A stretch of 64,000 nucleotides of DNA, from contig JALBYC010000002.1 in assembly GCA_023212645.1 (NCBI GenBank), positions 620,001 to 684,000 of the forward strand. Direction: 5' to 3'. Below the pieces are notes generated by a model. It made no database searches. It had not been told where the DNA came from and was given only the letters and a program-made list of their open reading frames with translations. The translations under genes were made by a program, and so were the position numbers. Position 1 is the stretch's first letter. Every line of letters starts with the position of its first letter. Source of the stretch: Farysia itapuensis (Eukaryota > Basidiomycota > Ustilaginomycetes > Ustilaginales > Ustilaginaceae). Shown piece after piece: positions 1 through 8,864 of the stretch.

Positions 1-1
1 A

Positions 2-3000
2 TCACCAGCACCACCACATTCGGCCAATCCGGATCCGCAGCAGCAGACCGACCAGAGTCCGCTAGACCATGCACGCCCGAGACGCAGGTCACTCACGCCT
101 TTCCCAGAGCTACCGCCTGCCGACAGGAGCTGGGTCGAAGATAGTGAGAACGAAGGGTTCCAGGTGCCCTTGTTTCGCCATCTCACCGACTCCTTTTCGT
201 CCGACATGACCCAGGAGCTGCAGTCATCTCAATTGGAGGAGGGGGAGATTGCTCAGACCTATTCCCAGAGATACCTTCACCGTTTAGACGGCGTATTGCC
301 TCGCAAGACGACCGTGAACGATCCAGTCTCGCCGACCGATGACGGCAGCAGGCAGAGACGGGCTAGAAGATCTATCGTCCCCACAAAGAGCCAGATTGAA
401 GCTCAAGTATCCTTCATCATCAACAGAGGCCGCGAAACCAACACGCTCAACAAGCTCACCAAGCGCATCGTCAGAGAGCATCTGCAGGACCATTTCGGCG
501 TCGACATGGAAGTACACAGAAAGTTTATCAGCGAATACGTCGATCGAGAAGTCACCGCATTTGCCGAAGCCGAATACGAGTTGTCACTAGCTACCACCAG
601 AGACACGCAAGTCGCACCAACACTCAGCATTGATCAAGAGTTGGAGCAACTTCTGTCTCTCAACGACAAAGATACTACAGAGAACCTTCGGCCTAGGTCG
701 TCTGAGCCCTTGATCGAGCGGGGGCCAGAGATTGGACCCTTTCAGGAGGCTTTGCAGCTCGTCCACTCGCATCTTCCCGCAGATGACGGTGAAAGGTCTG
801 ACATGGATACAGATTATGTCGATCCCCCACCAGTAGCGAGGTTGGAGGCTAGTGCTCCACTCTCACCAACGAATCGGCCTCCCAACCGATCAAAACCAAA
901 GCGTTCGACAGCAGCTGCATCGGGAGAAAGCACGTCTCGCCGTCAGCCAGGGGCTGTCGCCACAGTCAAAGCAGCTTCCAGAGTCGCCCGACAGGTTCAG
1001 GCAAGTAGCTCAGCCGGCACCTCGTCTGACCAAGACGAAGGTCCGCGTCGATACCCAAGACGAGAGCGTCCAAAGCGGGATTACAATCTCAGAAGAGCTT
1101 TTCACGCCGCTTTCCCCTTCTCGCCCTCCGGAAGGGATGACGAAGACATGCCAGACAGACCGCAGTCCTCGTCTTCCCGCACGGCCAAGTCTCTCGCCTC
1201 TAATCCAGCCCGCGTCGTTCGACCCTCGCACGAGTTCTTTGACGCGCTCAACATGCGCAGAGTCATGACACGCAGCTCTTTTCTCATCAAGCCGAGGCGC
1301 GACCCGCCCCCGTCATTCGCGCACTTTGTTCAGACACATCTGGCGACCGAAAGCAGTACAAATCTTCATCCTGTCAAGCTGAGCGAAAGTCGAGTCCAGG
1401 ATATGCTGCGCAAGACGCTCGATGTGACGGCAACCTGGAATGTCACCGCGGACATGAGCGGAGCACAGGACGAAAGCATGGATCGCGGGCATGAAGAGCT
1501 TCAGGAGCTCTCATCAGGGCATCGCACATGGTCAGAAGCAAGCGATTCAAACTCGGACACTGCAACCCCGCCACCCTTCTATATGCTGCCGTTCTTGCCC
1601 AGCGGTGCGAAAGCAAGTCTGGTAGTATCGATACCGGAGAGGGCACCTTCTCGTTCCGACTCGCAGCCCCGATCGACGCCAATGGTAAAGACAAGCGGTA
1701 CGACAGTCGACGAGCGAATCCGACGCACAAGCCTGGGTGACAGAGAGATCAGCGTGGACATCGGAACTGCGGTGCAGACCAATGTGCCAGCTTCACAGGC
1801 CGCCAGTCGCGCTCGACAAATGTTGACGGACCCAAGAACGCCATCGCCGCGGGCACGTGAACCAGCCACAGCGATGGAAGACGCGAGTCTCAGCCTGTCG
1901 CGATCGCTGGCGGATGCATTGGACGCGAGTGACTCCGAAGCCGAGGTCAGCCTGACCATGCTTTCGTCGCCAGTCAAGCCCGGACGTGTCAATCAGTCAC
2001 TGTCATCGGCGGCTTCTGTCGCTTCACCACCCGCAGAAGCCGCACCGACGACCTCAGCCGTCCAACCGCTGATGGGCAACGATCAAGCCGTCGAATCAGT
2101 GACGGATGCTGAAATGTCAGCCTTGTCTGCAAAGACGGCACAGGCAGTCATCCGGTCACCGACCAAGGACAGGCCCGTCTCGCCATCGCCAGCACGAAAC
2201 GACGCTGTTGCCCTGTCGCCACCGAGGATCAAACCAAAGGTCAACTCTCTCGCCGCAGATCGTCGCTCAGCTGCACAAGCGCTGATCCAGCCAAACTCAC
2301 CACCGCCCCCTGTGAGAGCTCAGTCGGCCGTCATATCGCCAGCCCCGACGCAGTCTTCAGCAGCCGAGACGGTCTCTCAACCGCCTGTGAAAGCCGTACG
2401 AGTGTCTGAACCGCCTTCGAGAGTGGCTCATCCTGTCGCACTGTCGCCTTCAAGTGCCACTCCCGTCTCGGCACCGTTGCAGCCGCAAGGAGCTAAAGTG
2501 GCGCCTGCACAGCGTTCGAGCCTCGCTCCGGTCTCCATGTCGTCCTCATCGCCAAGAGGTGATGTGACCTCTCCGCAACATTCGAGTGTCGCGCCGTCAG
2601 CTTTGACTGCCCGTGCGAGCTCTTCGTCACGCATGTTGTCCAACACGAACTCGCCAACGGTGTCCACGCCTTTCCCCTTGCCGCGAGAACATGCGGTGTC
2701 CCCGCAGTATTCCGATGCCATGCCATGGTCGTCAAGTCGCGCTCCGGTCTCAATGCCATTCCCTCTGCCGCGAGTGTACACGATGTCTCCACAAGGCTCA
2801 GGTGTCACACCGTGGTCTTCAAATCGCTCTCCGGTTTCGACGCATATGCCGTTGCCTCGAGATCATGCGATGTCCTCACAGCATTTGCCCGTCTCACCGT
2901 GGTGTTCGATCTGCGCGCCGGTCCCGATGCGCTCGCCATTGTCAGGAGGTAGCATGATGGCTCCACATCGCTCAGGTATTGCGCCGTATTGCTCGGTCTG

Positions 3001-6000
3001 CGCCGCGGTTCAAACGCCGGTGCCGTCGTCAGGAGCTCATCGGGTTTCTCCAGTGCGGTCGTGGTCTTCGAGTGGCACGCCGCTTTCGATGCCCTCGCCA
3101 TTGACAGGAGCTTATGCGATGTCTCCGCAGCATGAGGATGTCGCGCCCTCGTCTTCGAGAACAAGTTATGATGGATATGTGCCTTCGAGCTGGATGGATG
3201 CTGACACACATCATTCGAGAACCGGCATGGTCTCGCTCTCTCCTGCAAGCACGAATGCAGCGCCAACGTCTCGTGTGCCCACCAACACGGCGACATCAAC
3301 GCCGCTCACGGCCCGTCCACCATCGCTGTCTCTACCACGATCGGACAATGCTCCGCAAGTGGACATCGGTCCTGTCCCACCTTCGCCAGCGAGCAGTATC
3401 GCGACTCCTGCGCCAACTGTGTCAACCAAGCCAATCCCGCCGTCAGAAGGCGAGCCTTCATTGCGAGCGGAAGCCAACGCTGTAGCACCGTCGTCAAAGC
3501 CAGCCACGCCTATGGCGGTCACGGCAGTCTCACCAGCGCCAATGGCGGTCACGACAGTCTCATCAGCGCCAATGGCAGTCGCACCCGTAGCATCCAATGC
3601 AGCCTTAGCAGCGCCGGTGACAGTCCCACCCGTGGCGTCCAAAGCTGTTCCAGTAGCGCCGCCGAAAGTCGCACCCGTTGCAGCAAAAGCAGTGCCGCCA
3701 TCGACGGCGAAAGTCACACCCGCGACAGCCAAGGCAGTGCCAACATCAACGGCAACAGGCAGGACCATGCCAGCCCAGGTAGTGCCACCTTTGCCAGCAA
3801 CTGTCACACCCGTGTCAGCTAAGGCGATCCCGCAACCTCCGGCAACAGTCACACCCGTAGCTGCCAAGGCAGTGCCACAATCGCCGGCAACAGTCACACC
3901 CGCGACAGCCAAAGCAGTGTCAACGTCGACGGCAGCAGTCACACCCGCGACAGCCAAAGCAGTGTCAACGTCGACGGCAGCAGTCACCCCAGCGACAGCC
4001 AAGGCAGTGCCAACATCAACGGCAACAGCCACGCCTGTGGCAGTTACGACAGTGCCACCGTCGACGGCAACAATCACGCCCGCGACAGCCAAGGTAGTGA
4101 CAGCTCCGCCCTCGACACAAGCACCTGCGTCAGCTGAGATCCTCCCACACTCAACGGCAACAGTCAGACCCGTGGCAAGCAAGGTAGTGCCACCTGCGCC
4201 AGCACTAGTGGGACCCACGACAGCGAGAGCAGTCACATTTTCGCCAATGGCAGCAAGACCCGTGGCAGCCAAAGCAGCGCCACAGCCGACGGCAACAGTC
4301 GTCCCAGCGACTGCCAAGGTAGTGCCACCTTCGCCGGCAACAGTGTCACCAGCGCCGGCAGCTGTCACACCCGTACCAGTCAAGGCGATTTCACAACCGC
4401 CGGCAACAGTCAGACCCATGCCAGCCCAGGTAGTGCCATCTTCGCCAGCAACTGTCACACCCGTGCCAGCTAAGGCGATCCCACAACATTCGGCAACAGT
4501 CAGACCTGTGCCAGCTCAGGCAGTGCCACCTTCGCCAGCAACAGTGGGACCCATGGCAGCGAAAGCATTGTCATCGTCATCTGCAGCTACACCTCTGATA
4601 GCCAAGGTAGTGCCACCATCGACGGCAAAGCTCAAACCCCTGCCAGCCAATGCAGCGCCACAGTCGACGGCAACAGTCGCCTCAGCGACTGCTAAGGTAG
4701 TGCCACCTTCGCCGGCAACAGAGTCACCAGCGCCAGCAACTGTCACGTCTGTGCCAGACAAGGCGATCCCCAAACCGCCGGCAACAGTCAGATCCGTGCC
4801 AGCTCAGGTAGTGCCACCTTCGCCAGAAATTGTCACACCCGTGTCAGCTAAGGCGACCCCACAACCGCCGGCAACGGTCGCAACCATGCCAGCCAAGGTG
4901 ATGGCACCGTCCACGGCAACTGTCATACCCGTGCCAGCTCAGGTAGCGCCGCCGTCCAAGGCAACAGCTACGCCTGCGGCAGCAAAAGCAGTCTCATCGT
5001 CGCCAATGGCAGCAACACCTGTGGCAGCTCAGGCAGTAACATCATCAACGGCGACTCTCGCTCCCGTGGCAGCCAAGGACGTGCCAACATCAACGCCAAC
5101 ATTTACGCCGGTGGCGGTCAAGGCGGTCTCATCATCGTCAACGGCAGCTACACCTCTGACAGCCAAGGTAGTCTCACCAGCGCCGGCGAAAGTCACATCT
5201 ACAGTAGCCAATGCGGTCTCGCCAGCACCGGCGAAAGTCACATCTACAGTAGCCAATGCAGTCTCGACAGCGCCGGTGATATTCACCCCCGTGGCAGCAC
5301 AGGCGGCTTCGTCATCGTCAATGGCACCGAAGCCTGTGGCAGCTAATATGGTATCACCATCGCCAACGAAAGTCACACCGACGGTAGCCAATGCAGTCTC
5401 ACCAGCGCCAATGACAGTCGCACCTGTGGCATCCAAGGCGATCCCACCATTGACGGCAGCAACTACACCCGTGGCAGCGAAGTCAGTTCCGTCATCATCA
5501 CTGGCAGCAACACCTGCGGCAGCGAAGTTGGTTTCGTCATCATCGGTGGCAGCAACACCTGCGGCAGCGAAGCCAGCCTTATCATCGTCAATTGAAGCAA
5601 CACCTGCGACAGGCAATCACGAGCCACAACCGCCAGCGAAAGTCACACCTGTACCAGCAAATGTAGTCTCAACATCCACGGCAACTATTACGCCTGTGGC
5701 AGCGAAAGCAGTCTCGCAATCGCCTCTGACATCCGCATCTATGGTAGCCAAGACGACTCCACAAGCGATGGCAGCAATCACTCCTGTGGCAGTCAAAGTA
5801 GTGGCACAACCGCCGGCGAAAGTCACACCCGTGCCAGTAAATGTAGTCCCAACATCCACGGCAGCTATCACACCCGTGCCAGCGAACGTAGTGCCAACAT
5901 CCACGCCAACAGTTACGCCTGTGGTAGCGAAAGCAGTCTCACAACCGCCTCTGACATCCGCAACTATGGTAGCCAAGACGAATCCACAAGCGACGGCAGC

Positions 6001-8701
6001 AATCACTCCTGTGGCAGTCAAGGTAGTGGCACAACCGCCGGCGAAAGTCACACCCGTGCCAGTAAATGTAGTCCCAACATCCACGGCAGCTATCACACCC
6101 GTGCCAGCGAACGTAGTGCCAACATCCACGCCAACAGTTACGCCTGTGGTAGCGAAAGCAGTCTCACAACCGCCTCTGACATCCGCAACTATGGTAGCCA
6201 AGACGAATCCACAAGCGACGGCAGCAATCACTCCTGTGGCAGTCAAGGTAGTGGCACAACCGCCGGCGAAAGTCACACCCGTGCCAGTAAATGTAGTCCC
6301 AACATCCACGCCAACAGTTACGCCTGTGGCAGCGAAAGCAGTCTCACAAACGCCTCTGACATCCGCACCTGTGGTAGCTAGGACGACTACACAATCGACG
6401 GCGGCAATCACTCCTGTGGCAGTTAATGCTACGCCACCATCGCCGGTGAACGTCACTCCAGCAGCGGCAACGCCTTCCGCAGCCAATACGGTCTCCCCGT
6501 CGCCTTTGGCGGGAGTCTCAGCGGCCTCATCCCGCAAGACAAAGACTGCAGCTGCACCGCGGCCAGCGAAGGTCAAACATGCGGTAGCCAATGAAGTCCC
6601 CCAATCGACAACAAAAGTCAAATCTAAGGCAGCCAAAGCGGTTACACCGCGGCCAGCGAAAGTCAAACATGCGACAGCCAAAGATGTTCCACCGCGGCCA
6701 GCGAAAGTCAAACATGCGACAGCCAAAGATGTTGCACCGCGGCCAGCGAAAGTCAAATCAGTGGCATCCAAAGCGACTCCACAATCGACGGCAACAGTCA
6801 CCACTGTGGCAGCAAAGGCAGTCTCACCTGTGCCGGTGAAAGTCAGACCCTTAGCATCCAAAGCAGCTCCACCACCGACGGCGAAGGTCACACCCATTGC
6901 TGCCACTGCGGTCATGCCAGCGCCAGTCGCACCTGTGGCTTCGGAGGCGATCACACAATCGCTGGAGAAAGCCCCAGCCGTAGCAGCTGACGCAGCCTCA
7001 TCATTGCCCATGGCAACAACAAATGCGGTGGCAGTTAATGTGGTCTCGCCATCGCAGTTTCAAACCAGCGAAGCTTTGCAACCACGAGTGACACCCGCAC
7101 CCATTTATACCAAGGCAGTCTCGCCATCACCTAGAACAGCAACACCGTCGACGACCACTGCAGTCCCTTCCGCGCCGACGATAGCCAGCGATGTTCTACC
7201 ATTACCGGTAACAGTCTCACCTATGACAGCGAAGGCAGTCTCGCCGTCGCCACGGGTAGCGACACCTCCGACAGTTGATGCCGCATCATGTTTGCCAGTC
7301 AAAGCCGTCTCGCCCTCGGCCATGCCAGCTAATGCGATATCGTCGTCGCGCTCGAACGTCAGCGCAGTCTCGTCGCCGCCGCTGAAGACGAACACAATCT
7401 CACCATTACCGAGAACAGCCACCCCCGAGACAGCCCACTCGACGTCGCCATCGGCCGTGACAGCCCGTTCGATCTCGCCCTCGGTTATGACGGCCAACTC
7501 AAGGTCGCCATCGCCTATGAGCATCGATTCGGACCCTGCGTTGCCTTTAAGATCCGCTCAAGTTTCGCCATCGCCATCGAGGCTCAAAAAGCGGACTCGT
7601 CTGCTAGAGAATACCGTCATCGAACCATTCACGACGACGACCGAGGTTCCGCGCTCTTCCACGCCGGTCAGAGGAGGTTCCGTCACGTCCGCAAAAGCAG
7701 GTTGGGTCCAGCAATTGCCTATCATTATCGACTCGGACTCTCCTCCTCCAACATCGCGGGCCAATACGGTGGCCAATTCACCGCTGATGAAGCGAGACGC
7801 CGGTCATAGCGGGCTGAACTCGGAGCTTCGTACGACGAAACCGACGCTGGATGCGCTTTTCGGCACAAAGGACGACCGTATACCGCGAGCACGACAGCCA
7901 CGCGAATTCACGCTGGACGACTTGCCGGAAGCGAACGATCTTGATCCGTCCATTCGGCGTATTACACCGACGCGGACTTCGCACGCACCGCGGAGACTGC
8001 CGTTGCCACCACCTTCTTTGGAGGAGGATTCGTCCGAGTCGGACTACAAGAGCGCGCGGAGTGGGCATTCCCCCCGACTGCCTGCGTTTGTGCGCCGGGA
8101 GCTGCGACAGGACGCGAGATCGCACCGCAAGTCAGCTACTCGGCGCGGGGAGAGTTTTGCCACTACTACCAGTCGCTACAGCAGTACATCGCGCGACCTC
8201 GACCGTCGGCGTGACACCCACTACCACCACGGCGGGCCGGGAAGCAAAGCGCGCGATCTCGGCAGCCGGCATCACCACCATGATGATCGTAAGGACCGGC
8301 ATAGTGTGCGGGACAAGGTCCCCGCACTACCACCAGCACCGCCTATTTCCGTATCGGAACTCTTCCGACTGAGCTACACTGCTGGACCGCAACTACGCCG
8401 GACTAGCCCGGATATCAGAGCACTCAAGAGAGACAGTAGTCATTTGTCGGATGCAAGTGGGCGCAAGCACAAACGCATCCGCTCTCCCCCTCCCCCACCA
8501 CAACCGTCCGTTCGACACCGCAACATCGCTGCCGAAACCGACGATGACGACGACGATGATGATGATGATGATGATCCCTTCGTGCAGATAGAACGCGACC
8601 GCGTCCGGCGCCGACACATGGCGGAAGTAGCACGCAGATCCAGCCCTGCTGCCAACTCCACTCGTCGCAGTACTACCGCCCACTCCTCCCGCCACCACTG
8701 A
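2..8701 (+). CDS. Giant DEK-C-domain protein with long Ala/Pro/Val/Lys repeat tract (5' end outside window)
   Basis: The reading frame is open from the window edge, so the true start lies upstream; 2,899 codons are visible. A DEK C-terminal-like helical domain is encoded at about 380-560 (it contains LTKRIVREHLQDHFGVD), a DNA- or chromatin-binding fold in DEK and related proteins. After a Ser/Pro/Arg-rich disordered stretch come 29-residue repeats (about 2663-3180), two of which carry CxxC, and then about 3.6 kb (roughly 3500-7130) of 15-residue repeats of the type TPVAAKAVP plus six variable residues. The tail is basic with an Asp run (about 8539-8574) and Arg/His-rich end. Lys-Ala-Pro repeats resemble histone H1 tails, so a nuclear or chromatin role is inferred, not shown. 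The exact function is unknown. Confidence 0.8.
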   Translation, partial: SPAPPHSANPDPQQQTDQSPLDHARPRRRSLTPFPELPPADRSWVEDSENEGFQVPLFRHLTDSFSSDMTQELQSSQLEEGEIAQTYSQRYLHRLDGVLPRKTTVNDPVSPTDDGSRQRRARRSIVPTKSQIEAQVSFIINRGRETNTLNKLTKRIVREHLQDHFGVDMEVHRKFISEYVDREVTAFAEAEYELSLATTRDTQVAPTLSIDQELEQLLSLNDKDTTENLRPRSSEPLIERGPEIGPFQEALQLVHSHLPADDGERSDMDTDYVDPPPVARLEASAPLSPTNRPPNRSKPKRSTAAASGESTSRRQPGAVATVKAASRVARQVQASSSAGTSSDQDEGPRRYPRRERPKRDYNLRRAFHAAFPFSPSGRDDEDMPDRPQSSSSRTAKSLASNPARVVRPSHEFFDALNMRRVMTRSSFLIKPRRDPPPSFAHFVQTHLATESSTNLHPVKLSESRVQDMLRKTLDVTATWNVTADMSGAQDESMDRGHEELQELSSGHRTWSEASDSNSDTATPPPFYMLPFLPSGAKASLVVSIPERAPSRSDSQPRSTPMVKTSGTTVDERIRRTSLGDREISVDIGTAVQTNVPASQAASRARQMLTDPRTPSPRAREPATAMEDASLSLSRSLADALDASDSEAEVSLTMLSSPVKPGRVNQSLSSAASVASPPAEAAPTTSAVQPLMGNDQAVESVTDAEMSALSAKTAQAVIRSPTKDRPVSPSPARNDAVALSPPRIKPKVNSLAADRRSAAQALIQPNSPPPPVRAQSAVISPAPTQSSAAETVSQPPVKAVRVSEPPSRVAHPVALSPSSATPVSAPLQPQGAKVAPAQRSSLAPVSMSSSSPRGDVTSPQHSSVAPSALTARASSSSRMLSNTNSPTVSTPFPLPREHAVSPQYSDAMPWSSSRAPVSMPFPLPRVYTMSPQGSGVTPWSSNRSPVSTHMPLPRDHAMSSQHLPVSPWCSICAPVPMRSPLSGGSMMAPHRSGIAPYCSVCAAVQTPVPSSGAHRVSPVRSWSSSGTPLSMPSPLTGAYAMSPQHEDVAPSSSRTSYDGYVPSSWMDADTHHSRTGMVSLSPASTNAAPTSRVPTNTATSTPLTARPPSLSLPRSDNAPQVDIGPVPPSPASSIATPAPTVSTKPIPPSEGEPSLRAEANAVAPSSKPATPMAVTAVSPAPMAVTTVSSAPMAVAPVASNAALAAPVTVPPVASKAVPVAPPKVAPVAAKAVPPSTAKVTPATAKAVPTSTATGRTMPAQVVPPLPATVTPVSAKAIPQPPATVTPVAAKAVPQSPATVTPATAKAVSTSTAAVTPATAKAVSTSTAAVTPATAKAVPTSTATATPVAVTTVPPSTATITPATAKVVTAPPSTQAPASAEILPHSTATVRPVASKVVPPAPALVGPTTARAVTFSPMAARPVAAKAAPQPTATVVPATAKVVPPSPATVSPAPAAVTPVPVKAISQPPATVRPMPAQVVPSSPATVTPVPAKAIPQHSATVRPVPAQAVPPSPATVGPMAAKALSSSSAATPLIAKVVPPSTAKLKPLPANAAPQSTATVASATAKVVPPSPATESPAPATVTSVPDKAIPKPPATVRSVPAQVVPPSPEIVTPVSAKATPQPPATVATMPAKVMAPSTATVIPVPAQVAPPSKATATPAAAKAVSSSPMAATPVAAQAVTSSTATLAPVAAKDVPTSTPTFTPVAVKAVSSSSTAATPLTAKVVSPAPAKVTSTVANAVSPAPAKVTSTVANAVSTAPVIFTPVAAQAASSSSMAPKPVAANMVSPSPTKVTPTVANAVSPAPMTVAPVASKAIPPLTAATTPVAAKSVPSSSLAATPAAAKLVSSSSVAATPAAAKPALSSSIEATPATGNHEPQPPAKVTPVPANVVSTSTATITPVAAKAVSQSPLTSASMVAKTTPQAMAAITPVAVKVVAQPPAKVTPVPVNVVPTSTAAITPVPANVVPTSTPTVTPVVAKAVSQPPLTSATMVAKTNPQATAAITPVAVKVVAQPPAKVTPVPVNVVPTSTAAITPVPANVVPTSTPTVTPVVAKAVSQPPLTSATMVAKTNPQATAAITPVAVKVVAQPPAKVTPVPVNVVPTSTPTVTPVAAKAVSQTPLTSAPVVARTTTQSTAAITPVAVNATPPSPVNVTPAAATPSAANTVSPSPLAGVSAASSRKTKTAAAPRPAKVKHAVANEVPQSTTKVKSKAAKAVTPRPAKVKHATAKDVPPRPAKVKHATAKDVAPRPAKVKSVASKATPQSTATVTTVAAKAVSPVPVKVRPLASKAAPPPTAKVTPIAATAVMPAPVAPVASEAITQSLEKAPAVAADAASSLPMATTNAVAVNVVSPSQFQTSEALQPRVTPAPIYTKAVSPSPRTATPSTTTAVPSAPTIASDVLPLPVTVSPMTAKAVSPSPRVATPPTVDAASCLPVKAVSPSAMPANAISSSRSNVSAVSSPPLKTNTISPLPRTATPETAHSTSPSAVTARSISPSVMTANSRSPSPMSIDSDPALPLRSAQVSPSPSRLKKRTRLLENTVIEPFTTTTEVPRSSTPVRGGSVTSAKAGWVQQLPIIIDSDSPPPTSRANTVANSPLMKRDAGHSGLNSELRTTKPTLDALFGTKDDRIPRARQPREFTLDDLPEANDLDPSIRRITPTRTSHAPRRLPLPPPSLEEDSSESDYKSARSGHSPRLPAFVRRELRQDARSHRKSATRRGESFATTTSRYSSTSRDLDRRRDTHYHHGGPGSKARDLGSRHHHHDDRKDRHSVRDKVPALPPAPPISVSELFRLSYTAGPQLRRTSPDIRALKRDSSHLSDASGRKHKRIRSPPPPPQPSVRHRNIAAETDDDDDDDDDDDDPFVQIERDRVRRRHMAEVARRSSPAANSTRRSTTAHSSRHH
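380..560 (+). other. DEK C-terminal-like domain segment
   Basis: About 60 codons read as a three-helix DEK-C pattern: an amphipathic helix, a TNTLNKLTKR turn, a helix with VREHLQDHFGVD, and a final helix with HRKFISEYVDREV. It is the only globular-looking part of the giant protein in this window. Assignment is by family pattern and was not searched. Confidence 0.65.
2663..3180 (+). repeat. Coding tandem repeat, 87 bp (29 residues), about six degenerate units
   Basis: Units begin with residues like STPFPLPREH, SMPFPLPRVY, STHMPLPRDH and PMRSPLSGGS. The first two start 87 bp apart (2663 and 2750). The first four units are exactly 29 residues and a fifth is shorter. Units three and four change the WSSS position to WCSIC and YCSVC, creating two CxxC pairs 29 residues apart. 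Confidence 0.85.
3500..7130 (+). repeat. Coding minisatellite, 45-bp unit (15 residues), roughly 80 units
   Basis: The unit is TPVxAKxV followed by six variable residues. At 3901-3990 the same sequence recurs exactly 45 bp apart. The tract stays in frame throughout and includes Lys-rich versions (PRPAKVKHATAKDV) near 6640-6760. The unit number is region length divided by 45, not a count. Confidence 0.9.
5770..6330 (+). repeat. 225-bp higher-order tandem repeat inside the 45-bp array
   Basis: The string atgtagtccc with matching flanks occurs at 5841, 6066 and 6291, exactly 225 bp apart. One higher-order unit is 75 residues, five distinct 15-residue monomers beginning TPVAVK, TPVPVN, TPVPAN, TPVVAK and ATMVAK. 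The first two copies are nearly identical over their length; the third lacks one monomer. Confidence 0.92.
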
Positions 8702-8827
8702 ACTCGAATTTTTCAACAACCCATATACCCCACTTTTCGTGTACAACTTTCCCCTCTTTTAAAAGCATGTTTCACAAACACAGCAAGCAGCATGTATTAT
8801 TCTTTCTGCACATCCCAAGGATTTATC

Positions 8828-8847
8828 TATATGTGCGCGCGCGTGTA
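8828..8847. other. 20-bp alternating purine-pyrimidine tract (Z-DNA-prone)
   Basis: TA/TG/CG steps alternate without a break in the short gap between the converging DEK-C and PP4R2 genes. It is followed by a G-rich stretch just beyond the PP4R2 stop codon. Confidence 0.6.
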
Positions 8848-8864
8848 AAAGGGGGAGGGGGGTT

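Noticed and set aside
3211..4458. 415-codon open frame on the minus strand across the repeat tract
   Set aside because: Produced by the codon pattern of the 45-bp coding repeat; its product (Gly/Ala/Thr/Val repeats) mirrors the sense frame, and the sense frame is continuous with a DEK-C domain.
5617..7011. 464-codon minus-strand frame in the same tract
   Set aside because: Same cause: periodic sequence lacking stops in several frames; no independent start, domain or composition.
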